DNA of 64,000 nucleotides, from positions 310,001 to 374,000 of the forward strand of contig NZ_BMNK01000008.1 in the NCBI RefSeq assembly GCF_014646515.1, written 5' to 3'. A program made the position numbers and the translations under genes. Source of the DNA: Nonomuraea glycinis. Lineage in GTDB: Bacteria > Actinomycetota > Actinomycetes > Streptosporangiales > Streptosporangiaceae. Below are positions 1 through 8,719 of this stretch, piece by piece. The notes beneath the pieces are model-generated. The model was not told the DNA's origin, searched no databases, and saw nothing but the letters and a program-made list of their open reading frames with translations. Position 1 is the first letter of the stretch. Each line of letters starts with the position of its first letter.

Positions 1-335
1 AACTGGGCGACGTGGGCCTGCCGCCCGAGCTCACCGCCGACCTGCCCGCCCCGATCGCCGAGATGCTGGCCCGGGTGGCCGGCAACCTCGCCTTCTGCCT
101 GGAGTACGAGCTGCGCTCGTTCGTGCGGTACGTGCCGGACCTGGACGCGCTGCGCGACGGGCCGTTCACCGTGGCGAACGGCGTCGAGACGCACGCGACC
201 GTCGGCTACGCCACGTCGGTGCTCCTCGCCGAGCGGCTCGGCGAGGAGATCGCCGACTTCCCCGGCGGGCACGTGGGTTTCCTCACGCACCCGGCCGAGT
301 TCGCCAAGACGTTGCACGAGGTGCTGAATCGCTGA
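1..335 (+). CDS. alpha/beta hydrolase, C-terminal part (5' end outside window)
   Basis: The frame is open from base 3 and stops at 333-335, so only about 110 C-terminal residues are visible. The end of the protein (FPGGHVGFLTHPAEFA) looks like the last beta strand and catalytic histidine loop of small alpha/beta hydrolases of the actinobacterial esterase type. The nucleophile serine and acid must lie upstream. The gene ends on the base before the stop codon of the convergent methyltransferase gene, so there is no space between them. The substrate cannot be inferred. Confidence 0.7.
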   Translation, partial: LGDVGLPPELTADLPAPIAEMLARVAGNLAFCLEYELRSFVRYVPDLDALRDGPFTVANGVETHATVGYATSVLLAERLGEEIADFPGGHVGFLTHPAEFAKTLHEVLNR

Positions 336-1595
336 TCAGGGCCAGTCGAGCGACGGACGCAGCGGCAGGCCCGCGCGGCCGTCCTCGTCCAGCTTGACGC
401 CGAGGACCTGGTGCAGCTGGACCTTGTTGCGTTCGAAGCCGACGATGCAGCCCGCCATGTACAGGGCCCAGACGCGGGCCGTGCCCATGCCGACCTCCTC
501 GACGGCCTCGTCCCAGTGGGCCTCCAGGTTGTCGCACCAGAACTTCAGCGTCCTGGCGTAGTGCTCCCGGAGGTTCTCCTGGTGGCGGATCTCGAAGCCG
601 CGGTCCTCCATCTCCCTGACCAGCACGCCGACCGACTCCAGCTCACCGTCGGGGAAGACGTAGCGGTTGATGAAGCCGCCCTTGTTGAACGTCTTCTCCT
701 TGCCGGTGGGCCGGGTGATGCAGTGGTTGAGGATGCGGCCGCCCGGCTTGAGCTTGCCGTACAGGAAGCTGAAGTAGGAGGTCAGGTTGGCCCTGCCGAT
801 GTGCTCGGTCAGGCCGATGGAACTCACCGCGTCGAAGTCCGACTCGGTGACGTCCCGGTAGTCCATGAACCGGACTTCGGCCAGATCCTGCAGCCCCGCC
901 TCGGCGATGGCCTTCTGCGCCCACTCGGCCTGCTGCCTGCTGAGGGTCACCCCGAGGGCCTTGACGCCGTAGTGCTTGGCCGCGTGGATGACCATGCCGC
1001 CCCAGCCGCAGCCGACGTCGAGCAGCCGCATGCCCGGCTTGAGGCCGAGCTTGCGCGCCACCAGGTCGAACTTGGCGAACTGCGCCTCCTCCAGCGAGGA
1101 GGACTCCTCGGGGAAGACCGCGCAGGTGTAGGCCATGGACGGGCCGAGCACCCAGTTGTAGAAGCGGTTGGACACGTCGTAGTGGTGGTGGATCGCCTCG
1201 GCGTCACGCTGCTTGGCGTGCCGCGAGCCGAGCTTGGCCAGCGTGCTCTGCCGGATCTCCTGGGGCGGCGACGGCACCCGCATCAGCAGCGGCTTCATCC
1301 CCAGCGAGCGAACCGCGGCGAGTTTCTCCGCCGCGGTCAGGTCGATGGTGGTGATCTTCCACATGCGATCGAGCAACGTGTACAGATCACCGCGCACGTC
1401 CAGGTGCCCGGACACGAAGGCCCTGGACAGCCCCAGTTCCCCGGGCGCCTGTGCCAGGTAGGCCACCGCGATCGGGGATTTCACCTCCAGAGCGACGTCA
1501 GAGCCGTCCGGTCCTGCTTTGCTGCCGTCGTAGGCAGTGAACGCGATGTTGGCGTCAGAGCCGACGATTTTCTCGAAGAGAGACGCGAGAGCCAT
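336..1595 (-). CDS. tmsB: CFA-synthase-type SAM methyltransferase, probable 10-methylene fatty acid synthase (TmsB/BfaB-like)
   Basis: This 419-residue protein belongs to the cyclopropane fatty acid synthase family. The SAM-binding motif DVGCGWGG lies near residue 200, and the downstream GLTEHIG and CITRP stretches are typical of the family. The ATG at 1595 is preceded by GGGGAAGG, and the open frame further upstream lies inside the neighbouring gene. It starts 4 bases after the stop of the FAD reductase gene. In other actinobacteria this pair (TmsA/TmsB, also called BfaA/BfaB) methylates oleoyl chains to 10-methylene and reduces them to 10-methyl (tuberculostearic) chains on membrane phospholipids. 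The specific role is inferred from the pairing; a plain cyclopropane synthase is the alternative. Confidence 0.82.
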   Translation of the reverse strand: MALASLFEKIVGSDANIAFTAYDGSKAGPDGSDVALEVKSPIAVAYLAQAPGELGLSRAFVSGHLDVRGDLYTLLDRMWKITTIDLTAAEKLAAVRSLGMKPLLMRVPSPPQEIRQSTLAKLGSRHAKQRDAEAIHHHYDVSNRFYNWVLGPSMAYTCAVFPEESSSLEEAQFAKFDLVARKLGLKPGMRLLDVGCGWGGMVIHAAKHYGVKALGVTLSRQQAEWAQKAIAEAGLQDLAEVRFMDYRDVTESDFDAVSSIGLTEHIGRANLTSYFSFLYGKLKPGGRILNHCITRPTGKEKTFNKGGFINRYVFPDGELESVGVLVREMEDRGFEIRHQENLREHYARTLKFWCDNLEAHWDEAVEEVGMGTARVWALYMAGCIVGFERNKVQLHQVLGVKLDEDGRAGLPLRPSLDWP

Positions 1596-1599
1596 CTCA

Positions 1600-2961
1600 T
1601 CACCTTCCCCGTACACACTTGTCGTACAGATCCAGCAGGCGACCGTCCGGGTCGTATTCCCGCTTGACCGGCCAGTAGCCGTCGCCGTTGTAGAGCTGCC
1701 AGAACTGGTCGCGGCCGTAGTAGGACGTCGAATAGAGAGACTTGTGCCCGTCAAGCTCGTGCACAGAGGTCTCGATGAGCCGGTTGTAGTAGCCGTCGAA
1801 CTGTCCCCGAGGCAACGGGACCAGGCCCCAGAAGCCGAAGTTGACGTACAACTTGCCCGGTTCGAGCGGATAGAGCGGCCAGTCGCCGGTCGCCCGCAGG
1901 GGGCACATCCACACCGGCGTCATGCCGACCTTGTCGTGGAAGAACTCCAGGAATCGGGCGCCCTGTTCGACAGGGACCTCCACGTCCTGGATGACCGACT
2001 CCTGCACCGGCTGATGACGCCACCTGTCGATCCGCGCGATGACGCCGTAGCGGCGGTCGAGGGCGACGAGCTTGCGGTAGACGTCGGAGCGCATCCAGCG
2101 GCGCGGCATGAGAGAGCGGACCACCGGCTGCTGCACGCCGAAGGCGCGCGAGCACCAGAACCAGTCGGTGTCCCAGCGCCACAGGTAGTCGCGGATGGTC
2201 AGCCAGTCGCGGTTGCGCTGCTTGATCGACTGGTAGTAGATGCGCATGCCGGTGTAGTCGGAGGTGTACGGCGCGCGGTCGGCGAAGCGGCCGACCGTGA
2301 CGTACATCTCCTGCGGGTCGAAGTAGACCCCGTCCACGAAGTCGACCGGCTCGCCGTCGTACGTCCGGCTCTCGCAGATCTCCTGCATGGCCAGCATGCA
2401 CTTGTCGGCGTCGGTGAAGCGGATGTGGGTGAGCCGGACGTAGGGCTCGACCTTGCGCAGCTTGATCCTGATGCGCAGGGCGTAGCCGAGCGTGCCATAG
2501 CTGTTGGGGAAGGCGCGGAAGAGCTCCTGATGCTCGTTGTCCGCCCGCGCCACGATGATCCGGCCGTCCCCGGTGAGGATCTCCAGCTCCTCGACCGACT
2601 CGTGCGGCAGGCCGTCCCTGAAACTGGTGGACTCGATGCCCAGACCCGTCACGGCTCCCCCGAGGGTGATGGTCTTGAGCTGCGGGACCACGTAGGGCAT
2701 GAGCCCGTGCGGCAGTGTGGCGTCCACCAGGTGCTCGTAGGTGGTCATGCCCTGGACTTCGGCCGTCAGCGTGTCGGGGTCGACGCTGATGACCTCGTCC
2801 AGGTCCCTGGCCGACAGCTTGGCGGTCTTGCCCGAATCGCGGAACCTGAAGAGGTTGGACGTGGCCTTGGCCAGGCGCGGCGCGGCGTCACCGGGAATGT
2901 CCGCGTAGGACTGCCGGATGTGCTCTACTGCCCGTTGGTGTGTCGACATCGTCGTCATCAC
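1600..2961 (-). CDS. tmsA: FAD-binding oxidoreductase, probable 10-methylene fatty acid reductase (TmsA/BfaA-like)
   Basis: A 453-residue flavoprotein with an N-terminal PCMH-type FAD-binding domain (residues about 40-200; LGGAVTGLGIESTS is the characteristic glycine-rich stretch), followed by a DprE1/sterol-reductase-like C-terminal domain. The GTG start at 2961 sits 7 bases after AAGGGGG; an in-frame ATG follows directly. It is first in a two-gene operon with the CFA-type methyltransferase, 4 bases downstream. The linked family members reduce the 10-methylene group made by the methyltransferase to a 10-methyl branch using NADPH. Both the family and the linkage agree, so the pathway call is fairly safe. 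Confidence 0.82.
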   Translation of the reverse strand: MMTTMSTHQRAVEHIRQSYADIPGDAAPRLAKATSNLFRFRDSGKTAKLSARDLDEVISVDPDTLTAEVQGMTTYEHLVDATLPHGLMPYVVPQLKTITLGGAVTGLGIESTSFRDGLPHESVEELEILTGDGRIIVARADNEHQELFRAFPNSYGTLGYALRIRIKLRKVEPYVRLTHIRFTDADKCMLAMQEICESRTYDGEPVDFVDGVYFDPQEMYVTVGRFADRAPYTSDYTGMRIYYQSIKQRNRDWLTIRDYLWRWDTDWFWCSRAFGVQQPVVRSLMPRRWMRSDVYRKLVALDRRYGVIARIDRWRHQPVQESVIQDVEVPVEQGARFLEFFHDKVGMTPVWMCPLRATGDWPLYPLEPGKLYVNFGFWGLVPLPRGQFDGYYNRLIETSVHELDGHKSLYSTSYYGRDQFWQLYNGDGYWPVKREYDPDGRLLDLYDKCVRGR

Positions 2962-3079
2962 ACAAGCACCCCCTTGAGCCGGTAGAGATCGTCGTGAAGA
3001 CGGTATCTCCCTGACTGGGCCCAGAACAGACCGGGGTCGTTAAAGACACGAAAACTCTCGATCGTGCCCCCTGGCACCA

Positions 3080-4063
3080 CTACAAAACAGACGAATCCGC
3101 GAATTTCCTTCGGATTATCGGCGAGACGCCGTTCACCACGTGCGCCACCTCGCGCCCGTCCAGCGCGGCGACGAGGTTGTCCACGGTGACCGCGATCAGG
3201 CGGCCGGTGGACTCGGGCGTCACCCCGGCCGCGTGCGGCGACAGCAGCACGCCGGGCAGCGCGCGCAGCGGATCGTCCTTGGGCAGCGGCTCGGTCTCGA
3301 AGACGTCGAGCGCGGCGCCCGCCAGGTGGCCCGCCCGCAGCGCGGCCACCAGCGCACCCTGGTCGACGACCTCGCCCCTGGCCGCGTTGACCAGGATCGC
3401 GCCCTGCTTGAGCCGGGCCGGGTCGATCAGGCCGCGGGTCTCCGGCGTCAGGGCGATCACCGCGACCACCACGTCGCTGGTGGCCAGCAGCGTCTCCAGG
3501 TCGGTGTGGCCGGGGTCCTCCCGGGGCGTGCGCGTCCAATAGGACACCTCGCAGCCCAGCGCCCGGAACAGGGCGGCGCACGCCACCCCGATCGGGCCGT
3601 AGCCGACGATCCCGACGCGCCGTCCGTGCAGCTCACGTGGCCGCAGCCCCTGCTGCGGCCAGTCACCCGCGCGAACGGCGGCGTCCGCCTCGCCCAGTTT
3701 GCGGGACAGCGACAGCGCGGCGGCCAGGCACCATTCGGAGACCGCGATGGCGCTGACGCCCGCGGTGTTGGCCACCGGGACGCCCGCCGCGGTCAGGGCG
3801 GGCAGGTCGTGGCCGTCCACGCCGACCGAGGGCTGCTGCACGAACGCCAGCCAGGGCGCCGCCGCGACCGCCTCGCCGTCCAGGGCCAGCGTTCCCGTCC
3901 AGTCGCCGAGCACGATCTCCGCCTCGGGCAGCGCGGCCAGCATCGACGCCCGGTCGCGGGCGGCCGGCACCCGGACCTCGACCCGATCGCCGAGCGGTTC
4001 GAGGAGCGTGCGGATCAGAGCCTCGTCCAGAGGCGGGAGCGCCAGCAGGTGCCACGGTTTCAT
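3080..4063 (-). CDS. D-isomer specific 2-hydroxyacid dehydrogenase
   Basis: A 327-residue NAD(P)-dependent dehydrogenase. The Rossmann motif GYGPIG lies near residue 150. The catalytic arginine (NAARGEVVD), glutamate (FETEPLP) and histidine (LSPHAAG) of the D-2-hydroxyacid dehydrogenase family are all present. The ATG at 4063 overlaps the TGA of the upstream kinase gene (ATGA), so the two are translationally coupled. The last residues (IIRRKFADSSVL) extend slightly beyond the usual family end. Family members reduce 2-keto acids such as glyoxylate, hydroxypyruvate or phenylpyruvate; nothing here fixes the substrate. Coupling to a membrane kinase is unusual and may be incidental. Confidence 0.88.
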   Translation of the reverse strand: MKPWHLLALPPLDEALIRTLLEPLGDRVEVRVPAARDRASMLAALPEAEIVLGDWTGTLALDGEAVAAAPWLAFVQQPSVGVDGHDLPALTAAGVPVANTAGVSAIAVSEWCLAAALSLSRKLGEADAAVRAGDWPQQGLRPRELHGRRVGIVGYGPIGVACAALFRALGCEVSYWTRTPREDPGHTDLETLLATSDVVVAVIALTPETRGLIDPARLKQGAILVNAARGEVVDQGALVAALRAGHLAGAALDVFETEPLPKDDPLRALPGVLLSPHAAGVTPESTGRLIAVTVDNLVAALDGREVAHVVNGVSPIIRRKFADSSVL

Positions 4064-5610
4064 GCGCCTACCGTAAAACTCCCGATCACCCGGCGCATCA
4101 GGTTGGCGTTACGCCGCCACTGAGGCTCGGCGACCGTCCAGGACAGGATGTAGGCCGTGTCGCCGATCGCCACGGCGCGCCGCACCTCGCGGTAGCGGAT
4201 CCCCTGCGCGGCCCAGGCCGTGCCGCCGCCCGCCCCGGGGGTCCAGGTGAACTCCCACTCCACCGCCCTGGCCCCCTGGTGCCTGACCGTCCGGCGGCCG
4301 ATGCTGCGCACGTCCCCGGCGTCGCGCCTGAGCGACTCCTCGGCGTCGCGCAGGAGCTGGTGCGGGTCGAGGTTGGCGTAGACGGCCTCGACGCCCAGGT
4401 GGCCGTTCCCGTCGCGCCGGGTCCACTCGGTGTACGCCTCGGCGCGCGCGCCCCGCCAGCCGGTGGGCCGGGCGATCGACCAGCCGTCGTTCGAGGTGTA
4501 GGCCCGTACCGGCGCCCGCACCACGGTCGGCGTGCTCGTCGGGGTGGGGGTGGACGTGGGGGTGGCGCTCTCCGTGGGCGTGGGCGTCTGGCTGGGCACC
4601 GGGGTGGTGGCGGCCACATGCTGCGTCAGCCGCGGTGTGCCCTCGGCGGGCGCGGCCATCCTGAAGTAGGTGACCGTGCCGGCCGCCACGACCAGCACCG
4701 CCGCCGTGGCCGCGGCGATCAGGCCGCGGCTGGCCCTGCGCTGCCCGGTCTGGCTCGTCTCCGGGACGAGCTGGTCGGCGTGCGCGGGCCGGGCCGCGGT
4801 GATCGCGGCCAGCAGCTCGTCGGCCTGCTGCGCGGTCAGCCGCTCCTCGGGCTCCTTGCTCAGCAGCCCCTTGAGCACCGGGTGCATGATCGGCGGGATC
4901 CGGCGGTAGTCCGGCTCCTCGTTGAGCAGTGCGTTGAGAGTCGCCATGGGGTCGCCCCGCTCGAACGGCGAGCGGCCGAGCAGCGTGGCGTAGAGGGTGG
5001 CGCCCAGCGACCACAGGTCGGAGGCCGGGCCCGCCTCGGCGGCGCGCACCCGCTCGGGGGCCAGGAAGCTCGGCGAGCCCGTCACCATGCCCGTGCTGGT
5101 GAGCGAGGAGTCGCCTTCGGCGGTGGCGATGCCGAAGTCGGTGAGCACGGCCCGGCCCTCGGCGGTCAGCAGGATGTTGCTCGGCTTCACGTCACGGTGC
5201 AGGATGCCGAGCTCATGGGCCGCGACCAGCGCCGACAGCACCTGCCGGCCCACGTCGGCCGCCTGCCGTACCGGAAGGGCGCCCGAGGTGGCGACGACCT
5301 CCTCGACGGAGGGGGCGTGCACCAACTCCATGATGATCCAGGGACGGCCGTCCTCCTCGACCACGTCGTAGATCGCCACGACGGCGGGATGGTTGAGCTT
5401 GGCCGCCGTCCGCGCCTCGCGCGCGGTCCGCACGAGCTGCCGCTCCTGCTCCGTCCGTGACTGCCCCTCGGGCAGCACCACCTCTTTGATCGCACACTGC
5501 CGATTGAGCAACGTGTCCTGGCCTTCCCAGACCACACCCATCGCCCCACGGCCAAGTTCGCGTAGTAATTCGTAGCGCTTGGCGATCAACCGGCTGCTAT
5601 CCGAAACCAT
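4060..5610 (-). CDS. receptor-type serine/threonine protein kinase (PknB family)
   Basis: A 516-residue Hanks-type kinase. The glycine loop LGRGAMGVVW, lysine in CAIKEV, catalytic HRDVKPSN, metal-binding DFG and the APE motif are all intact, so it should be active. A single membrane segment near residues 300-320 (IAAATAAVLVVAAGTVTY) is followed by a Pro/Thr-rich linker and an extracellular domain of about 150 residues with several conserved tryptophans but no PASTA repeats. The extracytoplasmic ligand is unknown. It overlaps the 2-hydroxyacid dehydrogenase start by 4 bases and is divergent from the racemase gene. Confidence 0.93.
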   Translation of the reverse strand: MVSDSSRLIAKRYELLRELGRGAMGVVWEGQDTLLNRQCAIKEVVLPEGQSRTEQERQLVRTAREARTAAKLNHPAVVAIYDVVEEDGRPWIIMELVHAPSVEEVVATSGALPVRQAADVGRQVLSALVAAHELGILHRDVKPSNILLTAEGRAVLTDFGIATAEGDSSLTSTGMVTGSPSFLAPERVRAAEAGPASDLWSLGATLYATLLGRSPFERGDPMATLNALLNEEPDYRRIPPIMHPVLKGLLSKEPEERLTAQQADELLAAITAARPAHADQLVPETSQTGQRRASRGLIAAATAAVLVVAAGTVTYFRMAAPAEGTPRLTQHVAATTPVPSQTPTPTESATPTSTPTPTSTPTVVRAPVRAYTSNDGWSIARPTGWRGARAEAYTEWTRRDGNGHLGVEAVYANLDPHQLLRDAEESLRRDAGDVRSIGRRTVRHQGARAVEWEFTWTPGAGGGTAWAAQGIRYREVRRAVAIGDTAYILSWTVAEPQWRRNANLMRRVIGSFTVGA

Positions 5611-5764
5611 GTCCTACCCCTATAGACCACCCACAATAGTGGGCAAGTTTCCCATACCCGTGGCTTGTCTGACGGCAGGTCCGGAAGGCGGCTTGCCACG
5701 GCTTACCGAATGTTGTTCTACTGATGCCGTCGCGTTCGCCCCGAGGTCATATGAGGAGTCGTTC

Positions 5765-6886
5765 ATGTCCGAAGCCCGACAGGGCCCGCTGGCCGGAATA
5801 CGCGTGCTGGAGCTCGCCGGGCTCGCACCCGGGCCGTTCGCCGGGATGATGCTCGCCGACCACGGGGCCGAGGTGCTGCGGGTGGACCGGGTGGCCGCGG
5901 TCTCCGACCGGCCGCGGACCGACGTCATGGACCGCGGCAAGCACACGATCGGGCTGGACCTGAAGTCGCCGGAGGGCGTGGCCGCCTTCAAGGACCTGAC
6001 CCGGGGCGCCGACGTGGTCATCGAGGTCTTCAGGCCGGGCGTGGCCGAACGGCTCGGCATCGGGCCCGCCGACCTGCACGCGGTGAACGAGCGGCTCATC
6101 TACGGCCGGATGACCGGATGGGGACAGGACGGCCCGCTGGCCCCGACGGCGGGGCACGACATCGACTACATCGCGATCTCCGGGGTGCTGTCCATGCTCG
6201 GCCGCGAGGGCGACAAGCCCACCCCGCCGATCAACATCCTCGGCGACTTCGCCGGCGGCGGCCTCATGCTCGCCTACGGCGTGCTGCTGGCCCTGCTGGA
6301 GCGCGGGCGCACCGGCCAGGGGCGGGTGATCGACGCGGCCATGGTCGACGGGGCCGCCATCCTGTTCGCGATGTTCTACCAGGGCGTGCGCGGCGGGGGC
6401 TGGGGTCCGCGCGGCACCAACCTGCTCGACACCGGCGCCCCCATGTACGACACCTACGAGACCGCCGACGGCCTCCACCTGGCGGTGGGCTCGCTGGAGC
6501 CGCAGTTCTGGGCGGCCATGGTGAGCCTCATGGGGCTGACGGACCTGCCGGACCGGGGCGACCGGGAGCAGTGGCCGGCGCTGAAGAAGCGGCTGGCACA
6601 GGAGTTCAAGACGAGGACCCGGGCCGAGTGGGAGGCGGTGTTCGAGGGCTCCGACGCGTGCGTCTCGCCGGTGCTGTCCATGGCCGAGGCCCCGGAGCAC
6701 CCGCACAACGCCGCCCGGGGCGCCTTCGTGGAGGTCGGCGGCCAGAGCCAGCCGGCGCCCGCGCCGCGCCTGCTCGGCACGCCGCCCCAGGACCTGTCCC
6801 CCGCGACCAGGCTCGATGACCTCTCCTCCTGGGGGATCGGCGCGGAGCGGGCCGACAAGCTGCGCTCACAGGGGGTGCTGGCCTGA
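5765..6886 (+). CDS. alpha-methylacyl-CoA racemase-like CaiB/BaiF CoA transferase family protein
   Basis: A 373-residue class III CoA-transferase-fold protein. It opens with the family start GIRVLELAGLAPGPFAGM. His131 (GHDIDY), Asp161 (GDFAGG) and Glu245 (LEPQF) match the active-site His126/Asp156/Glu241 of mycobacterial alpha-methylacyl-CoA racemase, so racemisation of 2-methyl-branched acyl-CoA is likelier than CoA transfer. The ATG at 5765 follows GAGGAG; the frame is open further upstream but without a better start. The last 21 bases overlap the end of the convergent FAD monooxygenase gene. It would let (2R)-methylacyl-CoA enter beta-oxidation. Confidence 0.88.
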   Translation: MSEARQGPLAGIRVLELAGLAPGPFAGMMLADHGAEVLRVDRVAAVSDRPRTDVMDRGKHTIGLDLKSPEGVAAFKDLTRGADVVIEVFRPGVAERLGIGPADLHAVNERLIYGRMTGWGQDGPLAPTAGHDIDYIAISGVLSMLGREGDKPTPPINILGDFAGGGLMLAYGVLLALLERGRTGQGRVIDAAMVDGAAILFAMFYQGVRGGGWGPRGTNLLDTGAPMYDTYETADGLHLAVGSLEPQFWAAMVSLMGLTDLPDRGDREQWPALKKRLAQEFKTRTRAEWEAVFEGSDACVSPVLSMAEAPEHPHNAARGAFVEVGGQSQPAPAPRLLGTPPQDLSPATRLDDLSSWGIGAERADKLRSQGVLA

Positions 6887-8095
6887 GGCGACCTCATACC
6901 GGGTGTAGTCCTTGAGCGCGAACGAGTCGTGCAGCCGCACGCTCCTGGCGCTGAGCTTGCTCGCGGCCTTGGTCAGCCCGGTGGGAAGGTGGTTGAGCAG
7001 CCGGATGCCCTGGACCATCGCCCACAGGTCGCCACGGCCGCCGGGGATGAGCCGCCTGGCCATCCCGACGGCGAACGCGCGGCTGCGCCGTACGTACTCA
7101 CCCAGCTCGGCCTCGTAGGCGGGGTAGGCCCGCGCGGGCGCGCCGCCGGCCGCGGCGAGCTCGCCCGCCAGCACGTACGCCCCGACGACGGCGAGGCTGG
7201 TGCTGCCGCCCACGGCGGGGCCGGGACAGTAGCCGGCGTCGCCCACCAGGGTGACCCGCCCGCGCGACCAGGTGTCCAGGCGGAGCTGGGTGATGGAGTC
7301 GAAGTAGAAGGCGGAGGCGGAGTCGAGCCGCTCCAGCAGCCTGGGCACCTCCCAGCCGGCGCCGGCGAAGTGCTCGCGGAGCAGCTCCTTCTGCCGGGGG
7401 ACGTCGCGGTGGTGGTAGTCGAGCGGCTCCGGCGTCCTGAAGAGGAAGACGGCCCGCGCGTCGGGCATCCGGGCCGCGCCGTACATCGCCGCGATCCTGC
7501 CGATGCCGTTGAAGCTCTCGATCCGGCCGTCGAGCCCGAGATGGTTGGGCACCGACAGGACGGCCAGGTAGGCGCCGATCCAGGTGGTGTGGCGAGACTC
7601 CGGGCCGAAGACCAGGCCGCGCACGTTGGAGTGCAGGCCGTCGGCGCCGATCACCAGGTCGAACGTCCGGCCGGCGGCGCGCTCGAAGGTCACCTCGCCG
7701 GCCTCGGAGATGGAGGTGATGGAGTCGTCGAAGACGTACTCGACGTCGTCGCGGGTGGCGTCGTAAAGGATCTCGCTCAGGTCGTCGCGCATGATCTCGA
7801 CGTGCTGGTCGGACACCCCCGACATCAGCTTGCGCAGCTCCAGCTCGACGGGCCGGTCGCGGCCCTCCGGCCAGATGGTCATCCACTCGACGCCGGTCTT
7901 CGCCTCCTGGATCCGGTCCAGGACGCCCATCCTGCGCACGATCTCCATGGCCGGGGTGAACAGGTCCACGGCGTGGCCACCGGTCTTGCGTAACGCGGGC
8001 GCGCGCTCCACCACCGTGACGCTGAAGCCGTATCGGGTGAGCCAGTAGGCCAGGACGGGACCGGCGACGCTGGCACCGGAGATGAGAACGTTCAT
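6866..8095 (-). CDS. FAD-dependent aromatic-type monooxygenase (PHBH/TetX fold)
   Basis: A 409-residue single-component flavin monooxygenase. It has the N-terminal dinucleotide site GASVAG, the DG motif GADGLHSNVR near residue 155, and the GD motif LVGDAGYCPGP near residue 285. GGAGG lies 6 bases before the ATG at 8095. It is divergent from a TetR gene, and two copies of a palindrome fill the shared promoter, so it is very probably repressed by that TetR. Proteins of this group hydroxylate aromatic or polyketide-like compounds, and some inactivate tetracyclines or rifamycins. Substrate unknown. Confidence 0.88.
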   Translation of the reverse strand: MNVLISGASVAGPVLAYWLTRYGFSVTVVERAPALRKTGGHAVDLFTPAMEIVRRMGVLDRIQEAKTGVEWMTIWPEGRDRPVELELRKLMSGVSDQHVEIMRDDLSEILYDATRDDVEYVFDDSITSISEAGEVTFERAAGRTFDLVIGADGLHSNVRGLVFGPESRHTTWIGAYLAVLSVPNHLGLDGRIESFNGIGRIAAMYGAARMPDARAVFLFRTPEPLDYHHRDVPRQKELLREHFAGAGWEVPRLLERLDSASAFYFDSITQLRLDTWSRGRVTLVGDAGYCPGPAVGGSTSLAVVGAYVLAGELAAAGGAPARAYPAYEAELGEYVRRSRAFAVGMARRLIPGGRGDLWAMVQGIRLLNHLPTGLTKAASKLSARSVRLHDSFALKDYTRYEVASGQHPL

Positions 8096-8105
8096 GGCGA
8101 ACCTC

Positions 8106-8125
8106 CTTACTTAACGGATGGTAAG
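8106..8125. promoter_or_regulatory. TetR operator copy 1 (CTTAC-N10-GTAAG)
   Basis: The 20-bp site CTTACTTAACGGATGGTAAG has perfect 5-bp inverted arms. It lies 10 bp upstream of the FAD monooxygenase start, where a bound repressor would block transcription. The second copy lies 45 bp further on. Confidence 0.75.
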
Positions 8126-8150
8126 TCACGGTCGGCCGTGGGCACAAGGA

Positions 8151-8170
8151 CTTACTTAACGATAGGTAAG
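8151..8170. promoter_or_regulatory. TetR operator copy 2 (CTTAC-N10-GTAAG)
   Basis: CTTACTTAACGATAGGTAAG differs from copy 1 only in the central right part. It lies 15 bp upstream of the tetR start. The paired sites suggest control of both divergent promoters and autoregulation. Confidence 0.75.
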
Positions 8171-8185
8171 GATTAGGGTGGTCCC

Positions 8186-8719
8186 ATGGCCAGGCCGAGT
8201 GACACCAAGGCGCGCATCCAGGCGGTGGCGCGGGAGCTGTTCGTCCGGCAGGGCGTGCAGCAGACCAGCCTGCGCCAGATCTCCGACGAGCTGGGCATCA
8301 CCAAGCCCGCCCTCTACTACCACTTCGCCTCGCGCGAGGACCTCGTCAGGAGCATCATCCAGCCGCTGGTGGACGACCTGGACCGGTTCGTGGCCGAGCG
8401 CGAGCCCGGGGACGCCCGCGCGTTGCTGGAGGACTACTTCGACCTCAGCTGGCAGCACCGGGACGTCCTGGTCATGCTGGTGCGCGACCTGGCGGTCCTG
8501 TCCGGCACCGACCTGGCCGGGCGCATGTTCGCCTGGCGGCGGGAGATCATCTCGCTGCTGCTGGGCCCCGAGATCACCCAGGAGCAGCACATCAGGGCGA
8601 CCGTGGCGCTCGGCGGGATGGCCGACTGCACGGTGGTGTACGCGCACCTGCCGACGGCCGAGGTGCGCCCCGTCGCCGTCGCGGCCGCGCTGGCGGCGCT
8701 GGGGATGACGAGCGGCTAG
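8186..8719 (+). CDS. TetR/AcrR family transcriptional regulator
   Basis: A 177-residue TetR repressor. The N-terminal helix-turn-helix spans residues about 10-55 (TSLRQISDELGITKPALYYHF). The C-terminal ligand domain is of ordinary length. ATG at 8186. It is divergent from the FAD monooxygenase gene with twin CTTAC-N10-GTAAG sites between them, so autoregulation and control of the monooxygenase are the natural reading. The inducer is probably a substrate of that enzyme. The last 4 bases overlap the end of the convergent gene. Confidence 0.93.
   Translation: MARPSDTKARIQAVARELFVRQGVQQTSLRQISDELGITKPALYYHFASREDLVRSIIQPLVDDLDRFVAEREPGDARALLEDYFDLSWQHRDVLVMLVRDLAVLSGTDLAGRMFAWRREIISLLLGPEITQEQHIRATVALGGMADCTVVYAHLPTAEVRPVAVAAALAALGMTSG

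Noticed and set aside
2958..3581. Long minus-strand frame upstream of the FAD reductase
   Set aside because: It overlaps the 2-hydroxyacid dehydrogenase in another frame; its composition is that of a shadow of that gene.
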